Shown here: in pieces, positions 6,616 to 11,006 of the stretch
How the letters are laid out: each line of letters begins with the position of its first letter
How positions within the stretch are numbered: the stretch's first letter is position 1
Assembly: GCA_913055965.1 (NCBI GenBank)
Contig: CAJXKX010000026.1
Location: forward strand, 1 to 11,006
Origin: an uncultured Roseovarius sp.
GTDB lineage: Bacteria > Pseudomonadota > Alphaproteobacteria > Rhodobacterales > Rhodobacteraceae
DNA: 11,006 bases
Direction: 5' to 3'
The notes under the pieces: model-generated
What the model was told of the DNA's origin: nothing
The model's input: only the letters and a program-made list of their open reading frames with translations
The model's database searches: none
Made by a program: the position numbers and the translations under genes

Positions 6616-7541
6616 TGCGCGAGATCATCATCACCTGCGCGCTCACCGGCTCGATCCACACGCCGTCGATGTCGCCGCACCTGCCGGTGACGGCGGACGA
6701 GATCGTGCAGGCGGGGGTCGAGGCGGCAGAGGCGGGCGCGTCGATCCTGCACCTGCACGCGCGCGACCCCGGGACGGGCAGGCCATCCGCCGACCCCGCG
6801 CATTTCCGCGCCTTCCTGCCACGCCTCAAGCAGGGCTGCGATGCGGTGCTCAACCTCTCGACCGGCGGCAGCGCGGTGATGACGCTTGATGAGCGTCTGG
6901 CCGCCCCGAAAGAGGCCGCGCCGGAGATGGCCTCGCTCAACATGGGGACGATGAATTTCGCGCTCTACCCGATGGCCGAGCGCATCACCGACTGGCGGCA
7001 CGACTGGGAGAAACCGTTCCTCGAAGGCTCCGACGATCTGGTGTTCAAGAACACCCCGCGTGACATCGCCCGCATCCTCACCGAACTCGGACAAGAGCGC
7101 GGCGCGCGGTTCGAATTCGAATGCTACGATCTGGGCCATCTCTACATGCTGCGCCATTTCGCCGACCGGGGGCTGATCGAGGCACCGTTCTTCATTCAGT
7201 TCGTGTTCGGCGTGCTGGGCGGCATGGGACCGGACCCCGAGAACCTCAGCCACATGGTGCGCATCGCCGACAAGCTGTTCGGCGACGACTACATGTTCTC
7301 GGTGCTGGCCGCGGGCCGTCACCAGATGCCGATGGCGGCGCAGGCGGCGGCGATGGGCGGGCATGTACGCGTGGGGCTGGAGGACAGCCTGACCATCGCG
7401 CGCGGCACGCTCGCGCGCTCCAATGCCGAGCAGGTGGAGAAGGTGCGCGGCATCGTCGAGGCGTTGGGGCGCGAGGTGGTGGATGCGGATGGCGCGCGCC
7501 GCCTGCTGCGCCTCAAGGGCGCGGACCGCACGGCGATCTGA
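6615..7541 (+). CDS. Beta-keto acid cleavage enzyme (BKACE, DUF849; Kce-like)
   Basis: The protein has 308 residues. BKACE enzymes are Zn-dependent TIM barrels that condense a beta-keto acid with acetyl-CoA, giving acetoacetate and a new acyl-CoA. Zn ligands are visible: H46 and H48 in LHLHARD and E256 in RVGLEDS. R252 and D257 beside it, S82 in NLSTGG and E169 in EFECYD match catalytic or carboxylate-binding positions of Kce, the lysine-fermentation enzyme, as I recall them. Residue 14, a glutamate in Kce, is isoleucine here. A segment of roughly 25 residues around 115-143 also appears inserted relative to Kce, so the substrate is probably not 3-keto-5-aminohexanoate itself. The ATG shares a base with the aminotransferase stop; a TTG one codon earlier is also possible. 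Confidence 0.92.
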   Translation: MREIIITCALTGSIHTPSMSPHLPVTADEIVQAGVEAAEAGASILHLHARDPGTGRPSADPAHFRAFLPRLKQGCDAVLNLSTGGSAVMTLDERLAAPKEAAPEMASLNMGTMNFALYPMAERITDWRHDWEKPFLEGSDDLVFKNTPRDIARILTELGQERGARFEFECYDLGHLYMLRHFADRGLIEAPFFIQFVFGVLGGMGPDPENLSHMVRIADKLFGDDYMFSVLAAGRHQMPMAAQAAAMGGHVRVGLEDSLTIARGTLARSNAEQVEKVRGIVEALGREVVDADGARRLLRLKGADRTAI

Positions 7542-7544
7542 GCC

Positions 7545-8024
7545 ATGGTGACGTTTCGCGCGGTCACGACAGAGGCGGATCTGGTCCATCTGGATTGCGC
7601 GCTGAGGGCGCTCAGCGACGATCTGGGCGATACCCACCGGGCAGGGCTCGACGCCTTGCGCGCGGGGCTTTTGGGCGATACGCCAGCGGCCTGCGGGCTT
7701 CTGGCGGTGGAGGGGGGAGTGATCGGCGCGGTGCTCTACAGCCCGGTGTTTTCCACCGCGCAGGGGGCGGCGGGGGTCTATGTCTCGGACCTCTGGGTCG
7801 ATGCGGCGACGCGCGGACGCGGGACCGGGCGGCACCTGCTGGCAGAGGTGGCACGCCGGGCCGGAGCGCAATGGGGCGCGGCTTGGATGACGCTGGCGGT
7901 TTACGGCCACAGCACCGCCTCGCGCCGGTTTTACGAGCGTCTCGGCTTTGCGCCGCAGGACCGCGTGACACAGATGCGCCTGCCACGGGCGGGCTTTGAC
8001 AGGTTGAAGGGAGAGGGCGGATGA
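7545..8024 (+). CDS. GNAT-family N-acetyltransferase
   Basis: The 159-residue protein has a single GNAT domain. Acetyl-CoA binding is shown by beta-strand 4 plus the pyrophosphate loop, VSDLWVDAATRGRGTGRHLL (about residues 80-99), with the R-G-x-G-T-G core. It is followed by the C-terminal STASRRFYERLGF motif common to amine acetyltransferases. It transfers acetyl from acetyl-CoA to an amine. In layout it resembles small polyamine or diamine acetyltransferases, but I cannot assign a substrate. The gene starts three bases after the BKACE stop without a clear Shine-Dalgarno, so translation is probably coupled. Its end overlaps the deacetylase start by four bases (ATGA). Being wedged between a CoA-consuming lyase and a deacetylase suggests protection or rerouting of an amine intermediate. 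Confidence 0.9.
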   Translation: MVTFRAVTTEADLVHLDCALRALSDDLGDTHRAGLDALRAGLLGDTPAACGLLAVEGGVIGAVLYSPVFSTAQGAAGVYVSDLWVDAATRGRGTGRHLLAEVARRAGAQWGAAWMTLAVYGHSTASRRFYERLGFAPQDRVTQMRLPRAGFDRLKGEGG

Positions 8025-9049
8025 AGGCCATTTTCGACGCGCGCCAGTGGAAGCATGACCCGCAGCATTTCATGGCCAACGGCGTCATCCAGCCCAGCCC
8101 CGAACAGCCCGAGCGCATCGCCCGGCTGAGTGATGGGGCGCGCAAGGCGGGCTGCGAGATCGTCGCCCCGCAGGATGCCGGGCTTGGCCCCATCGCCGCG
8201 CTCCATTCGCCGGAATACGTGACCTTCCTGCGCAACATCCACACCCGCTGGCAGCGGATCGAGGGCGGCGGGCCCGAGGTGATCCCCAACATCCACCCTG
8301 CCACGCGCGGCGACAATTACCCGAAATCCGCCGTCGGACAGGCGGGCTATCATCAGGCCGATACCGCCTGCCCCATCGGCGCGGGCACGTGGGAGGCGGC
8401 CTATTGGTCGGCGCAGAGCGCCGTGACCGGGGCCGATATTGTCGCGGCAGGGGAGCGCGCCGCCTACGCGCTCTGCCGCCCGCCGGGGCACCATGCCTTC
8501 GGCGATCTGGCAGGCGGCTTCTGCTTTCTCAACAACGCCGGTATCGCCGCCGAACGGTTGCGTATGGCCGGGCGGCGCACCGCGATCCTCGACGTGGATG
8601 TGCATCACGGCAACGGCACGCAGGGCATCTTCTACGACCGCGAAGACGTGCTGACCGTCTCGATCCATGCCGCTCCCGAGCGGTTCTACCCGTTCTTCTG
8701 GGGCCATGCGTCCGAGCGTGGCGCGGGGCGCGGCATCGGCTACAACCTCAACCTGCCGCTGCCGCGCAAGACCGGCGATGACGACTATCTGCGCACGCTC
8801 GACCGCGCGCTGGAGCGGATCGTGAATTTCGGGGCGGATGCCGTGGTCATCGCCCTCGGCCTCGACGCCTATGAGGGCGATCCGTTCCAGGGGCTGGCCA
8901 TCACGACGCCGGGCTTCGGGCGTATCGGTGGGGCGATCGCAAACCTCGGCTTGCCCACGCTGTTCGTGCAGGAGGGGGGCTATCTCTGCGAGGAGTTGGG
9001 GCAGAACCTGACCGCGACGCTGACCGGGTTCGAGGGGGCGGCGGCATGA
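8021..9049 (+). CDS. Acetylpolyamine amidohydrolase-like deacetylase (histone deacetylase fold)
   Basis: This 342-residue protein matches the length of bacterial acetylpolyamine amidohydrolases (APAH) and reads very like Mycoplana ramosa APAH as I remember it. The catalytic set is complete: tandem histidines in RPPGHHAFGD (H157, H158), Zn ligands D193 and H195 in DVDVHHGNG, third ligand D282 in LGLDAYEGD, and the transition-state tyrosine Y321 in VQEGGY. It should hydrolyse an N-acetyl group from an acetylated amine in the cytoplasm, releasing acetate. By a hand alignment, the acidic residues E106 and E117 that I recall lining the APAH mouth are replaced by V105 and A116, so the natural substrate may not be a classic acetylpolyamine. 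GGAGAGG-like sequence precedes ATG 8021, which overlaps the acetyltransferase end; its own stop overlaps the FAD enzyme start by four bases. Confidence 0.93.
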   Translation: MKAIFDARQWKHDPQHFMANGVIQPSPEQPERIARLSDGARKAGCEIVAPQDAGLGPIAALHSPEYVTFLRNIHTRWQRIEGGGPEVIPNIHPATRGDNYPKSAVGQAGYHQADTACPIGAGTWEAAYWSAQSAVTGADIVAAGERAAYALCRPPGHHAFGDLAGGFCFLNNAGIAAERLRMAGRRTAILDVDVHHGNGTQGIFYDREDVLTVSIHAAPERFYPFFWGHASERGAGRGIGYNLNLPLPRKTGDDDYLRTLDRALERIVNFGADAVVIALGLDAYEGDPFQGLAITTPGFGRIGGAIANLGLPTLFVQEGGYLCEELGQNLTATLTGFEGAAA

Positions 9050-10140
9050 GTGATATCCTCGTCATCGGCGGCGGCATCGCGGGGGTGAGTGCGGCGGCGG
9101 AGTGCGCCCGCGCCGGGGCGCGCGTGACCGTGCTGGAGAGCGAGCCGCAGATCGGCTATCACGCGACCGGCCGCTCTGCGGCGATCTTCATCCGCAATTA
9201 CGGCAATGCCACGCTGCGCGCGCTCAACGCCGTGGCCGAGCCGGTTTTCGAGCAGCCCGGCGAGATCAGCGACACACCGATCCTCAGCCCGCGCGGCGAA
9301 TTGATGGTTGCCTCCGAAGAGGAGTTGCCAGTGCTCGACGCCTATCTCGACGGCGCGGTCGGGGTGGAGCGGCTGACCGGACAGGAGGCCGCCGAGATCG
9401 TGCCCATCCTGCGCCCCGAGCGGATCGCGGGCGCGATGATCGAACGCGACGCGCGCGGCATCGACGTGGACCGGCTGTTGCAGGGCTATGCGCGGATGCT
9501 GCGGGGGCGCGGGGGACGCATCGTCACCGGCGCGCCTGTGCAGGCGCTGCGCCATGAGGCCGGGCAATGGCATGTCGAGACGGCACAGGGCAGCTTTGCC
9601 GCGCCCACAATCGTCAACGCCGCAGGCGCCTGGGCCGACGAAATCGCGGCGATGGCCGGCCTGCCGCGCCTCGGGCTGCAACCCTATCGCCGCTCCGCCG
9701 CGATCATCCCGGCCCCCGAGGGCCACGACTCTGAGCACTGGCCGATCTTCGGCTCCATCGCCGAGACCTGGTATGCCAAGCCCGAGGCGGGCAAGCTGAT
9801 GGTCTCGCCCGCCGACGAAGACCCGGTCGACCCGCATGACGCCTGGCCCGAGGACATGGTGCTGGCCGAGGGGCTGCACCGGTTCGAGCAGGCGGTGACC
9901 CATGAGGTGACGCGGCTGGAGCATAGCTGGGCGGGCCTGCGCACCTTCGCCCCCGACCGCACGCCGGTGGCGGGCTTCGATCCGCGCGGCACCGGCTTTT
10001 TCTGGCTGGCGGGCCAGGGCGGCTATGGCGTTCAGACCGCGCCCGCGCTATCGCAATTCAGCGCAGCACTTCTGACCGGGGCCGCGCCCGTGCTCGACCC
10101 GGCCACCCGTGCCGCGCTCGCCCCCGACCGTCTTTGTTGA
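9046..10140 (+). CDS. FAD-dependent amino acid dehydrogenase, DauA (D-arginine dehydrogenase)-like
   Basis: At 364 residues this is a DAO-family flavoprotein. The N-terminal Rossmann motif is VIGGGIAGVSAA (6-17), followed by the FAD-binding E31 and GYHATGRSAA (37-46). The whole chain lines up with Pseudomonas DauA as I recall it: LSPRGEL with E85 at the DauA E87 position, NAAGAW, LGLQPYRRSA, WYAKPEAG (Y243), WAGLR (R299) and FFWLAGQGGYGVQT. Y52 matches DauA Y53, but DauA H48 is I47 here. DauA oxidises cationic D-amino acids such as D-arginine and D-lysine to imino acids. The likely reaction is therefore oxidation of a basic amino acid or amine. It starts inside the deacetylase stop (ATGA). 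The next gene encodes an imine deaminase, a logical partner. Confidence 0.9.
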   Translation: MSDILVIGGGIAGVSAAAECARAGARVTVLESEPQIGYHATGRSAAIFIRNYGNATLRALNAVAEPVFEQPGEISDTPILSPRGELMVASEEELPVLDAYLDGAVGVERLTGQEAAEIVPILRPERIAGAMIERDARGIDVDRLLQGYARMLRGRGGRIVTGAPVQALRHEAGQWHVETAQGSFAAPTIVNAAGAWADEIAAMAGLPRLGLQPYRRSAAIIPAPEGHDSEHWPIFGSIAETWYAKPEAGKLMVSPADEDPVDPHDAWPEDMVLAEGLHRFEQAVTHEVTRLEHSWAGLRTFAPDRTPVAGFDPRGTGFFWLAGQGGYGVQTAPALSQFSAALLTGAAPVLDPATRAALAPDRLC

Positions 10141-10148
10141 TCCAACCG

Positions 10149-10154
10149 AAAGGA
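10149..10154 (+). promoter_or_regulatory. Ribosome binding site of the RidA-like gene
   Basis: AAAGGA lies seven bases before the ATG at 10162. The 21-bp gap after the FAD enzyme gene holds only this site, so the RidA-like gene is read from the same transcript but has its own ribosome entry. Confidence 0.65.
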
Positions 10155-10161
10155 CCCGCCG

Positions 10162-10512
10162 ATGAGCGATATCACCCGCCACCACACCGGCCAGCGCATG
10201 AGCCAGATCGTCACCCATAACGGCACCGTCTACCTTGCCGGGCAAGTGGGCAATCCGGGCGACAGCGTGGCCGACCAGACCCGCACCTGCATCGAGAAGG
10301 TCGAGACACTGCTGGCCGAGGCCGGGTCCGACCCCACGCGCATCCTGCAATGCGTGATCTGGCTGGCCGACATGGCGGATTTTGCCGAGATGAACGGCGT
10401 CTGGGATGCCTGGGTGCCCGAGGGCCACGCCCCCGCCCGCGCCTGCGGCGAGGCAAAGCTCGCCACGCCGGAACTGAAGGTGGAACTGATCGTCACAGCC
10501 GCGCAGGGCTGA
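10162..10512 (+). CDS. RidA/YER057c/UK114-family protein, YoaB-like imine deaminase
   Basis: This 116-residue single-domain Rid protein would act as a trimer in the cytoplasm. Family marks are VYLAGQVG (23-30), the middle helix MNGVWDAWVPEGHAP (77-91) and PARACGE with R93, equivalent to E. coli RidA R105, which binds the carboxylate of the imino acid. The WDAWV...GHAP segment reads most like E. coli YoaB. The glutamate near the end of E. coli RidA (E120, in KIEIEAIA) corresponds to I110 here. Rid proteins hydrolyse reactive enamines and imines to ketones and ammonia, and so protect PLP enzymes from damage. Placement directly after a DauA-like flavoprotein, and in an operon with a PLP aminotransferase, fits both roles. 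It is the last gene of the cluster. Confidence 0.92.
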   Translation: MSDITRHHTGQRMSQIVTHNGTVYLAGQVGNPGDSVADQTRTCIEKVETLLAEAGSDPTRILQCVIWLADMADFAEMNGVWDAWVPEGHAPARACGEAKLATPELKVELIVTAAQG

Positions 10513-10519
10513 GGCCCCT

Positions 10520-10547
10520 GCCCCGTGCGACCGCCGTCGCACGGGGC
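10520..10547. terminator. Strong hairpin between convergent ridA-like and pstB genes, probable bidirectional terminator
   Basis: GCCCCGTGCGA (10520-10530) pairs perfectly with TCGCACGGGGC (10537-10547) over a six-base loop. It occupies the 58-bp gap between two converging stop codons, where a shared terminator is expected. No T-run follows on either strand, so it may work with Rho or by blocking 3' exonucleases rather than as a textbook intrinsic terminator. Confidence 0.7.
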
Positions 10548-10570
10548 GCGCGCGTGAGAGACGGCCCGGC

Positions 10571-11006
10571 CTAGCCGGTGCGCCCGGTGATGTAGTTTTC
10601 CGTCCGCTCGTCCTGCGGATTGGTAAAGATCGTGTCGGTATCCCCGTATTCCACGAGGTTGCCGAGGTGGAAGAACGCTGTCTTCTGGCTGATGCGCGCC
10701 GCCTGCTGCATCGAATGCGTCACGATCACCACCGAGAATTGCTGCTTGAGCCCGTCGATCAGGTCTTCGATCAGGGCGGTGGCGATGGGATCGAGCGCCG
10801 AACACGGCTCGTCCATGAGCAGAACCTCGGGCTGCGTGGCGACGGCGCGCGCGATGCACAGGCGCTGTTGCTGCCCGCCCGAAAGGCCGGTGCCGGGGGT
10901 GTCGAGCCGGTCCTTGACCTCTTCCCAGAGACCCGCGCCGCGCAGCGACCGCTCGACCACCTCGTCAAGCTCGGCCTTGGTGCGGGTCATGCCGTGAATC
11001 TTGGGG
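10571..11006 (-). CDS. pstB: Phosphate ABC transporter ATP-binding protein PstB, C-terminal part (5' end outside window)
   Basis: The frame is open from the right edge to a TAG complementary to 10571-10573, giving about 145 C-terminal residues. It begins PKIHGMTRTKAELDEVVERS, a typical mid-PstB segment. The signature LSGGQQQRLCIARA, Walker B EVLLMDEPCSALDP, switch histidine in VTHSMQQAARIS and the ending ENYITGRTG are all characteristic of PstB. Walker A lies outside the window. PstB powers high-affinity phosphate uptake through PstCA. The 3' end is complete and faces a terminator hairpin, so phoU, which commonly follows pstB, is not in the usual place. The ATG at 10990 is an internal methionine, not the start. 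Confidence 0.95.
   Translation of the reverse strand, partial: PKIHGMTRTKAELDEVVERSLRGAGLWEEVKDRLDTPGTGLSGGQQQRLCIARAVATQPEVLLMDEPCSALDPIATALIEDLIDGLKQQFSVVIVTHSMQQAARISQKTAFFHLGNLVEYGDTDTIFTNPQDERTENYITGRTG

Noticed and set aside
6453..7910. Long minus-strand open frame (485 codons) opposite the aminotransferase, BKACE and GNAT genes
   Set aside because: It is low in complexity, rich in Arg, His, Ala and Gln, crosses three well-recognised genes and has no recognisable domain. Such antisense frames are common in very GC-rich DNA.
1..11006. Mobile elements, CRISPR repeats, tRNA genes or toxin-antitoxin and defence genes
   Set aside because: I found no transposase or integrase-like protein, no regularly spaced repeats and no tRNA-like cloverleaf. 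Every sizeable gene has a clear transport, metabolic, regulatory or cell-wall assignment.

Overview
The window comes from a GC-rich bacterium, most likely an alphaproteobacterium of the Rhodobacterales (roseobacter/Paracoccus type). This rests on the codon use, the dense and often overlapping genes, and the protein types; there is no rRNA or other phylogenetic marker. No tRNA, rRNA, CRISPR array, insertion sequence or phage gene is visible.

Layout. Bases 1-242 hold the 3' end of a penicillin-binding protein 1C gene (pbpC-like). It converges on, and overlaps by 10 bp, a LysR-type regulator on the minus strand (233-1201). An AT-rich divergent intergenic region (about 1202-1301) separates the regulator from a long plus-strand gene cluster, 1302-10512, with every gene in the same direction and mostly overlapping or very short junctions. 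In order it encodes: two polyamine/opine-type ABC permeases, a Tat-exported substrate-binding protein, an intercistronic hairpin, the ABC ATPase, a class III PLP aminotransferase, a beta-keto acid cleavage enzyme (BKACE, DUF849), a GNAT acetyltransferase, a histone-deacetylase-fold acetylpolyamine amidohydrolase-like enzyme, a DauA-like FAD amino-acid dehydrogenase, and a RidA/YoaB-like imine deaminase. A strong hairpin at 10520-10547 closes the cluster. Beyond it, on the minus strand and running off the right edge, is the C-terminal part of the phosphate-transport ATPase PstB.

How the genes may work together (inference). The cluster looks like a self-contained uptake and catabolic operon for a cationic, probably N-acetylated, amine or amino acid under LysR control. 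The transporter imports it and the amidohydrolase removes an acetyl group. The FAD enzyme oxidises an amine to an imine, which RidA hydrolyses. The aminotransferase makes a beta-keto acid, and BKACE condenses this with acetyl-CoA to give acetoacetate and an acyl-CoA. The acetyltransferase may protect or reroute a reactive amine. Each family is recognisable, but the substrate is not. Several pocket residues differ from the characterised relatives as I remember them, so this is the best candidate in the window for an undescribed pathway.
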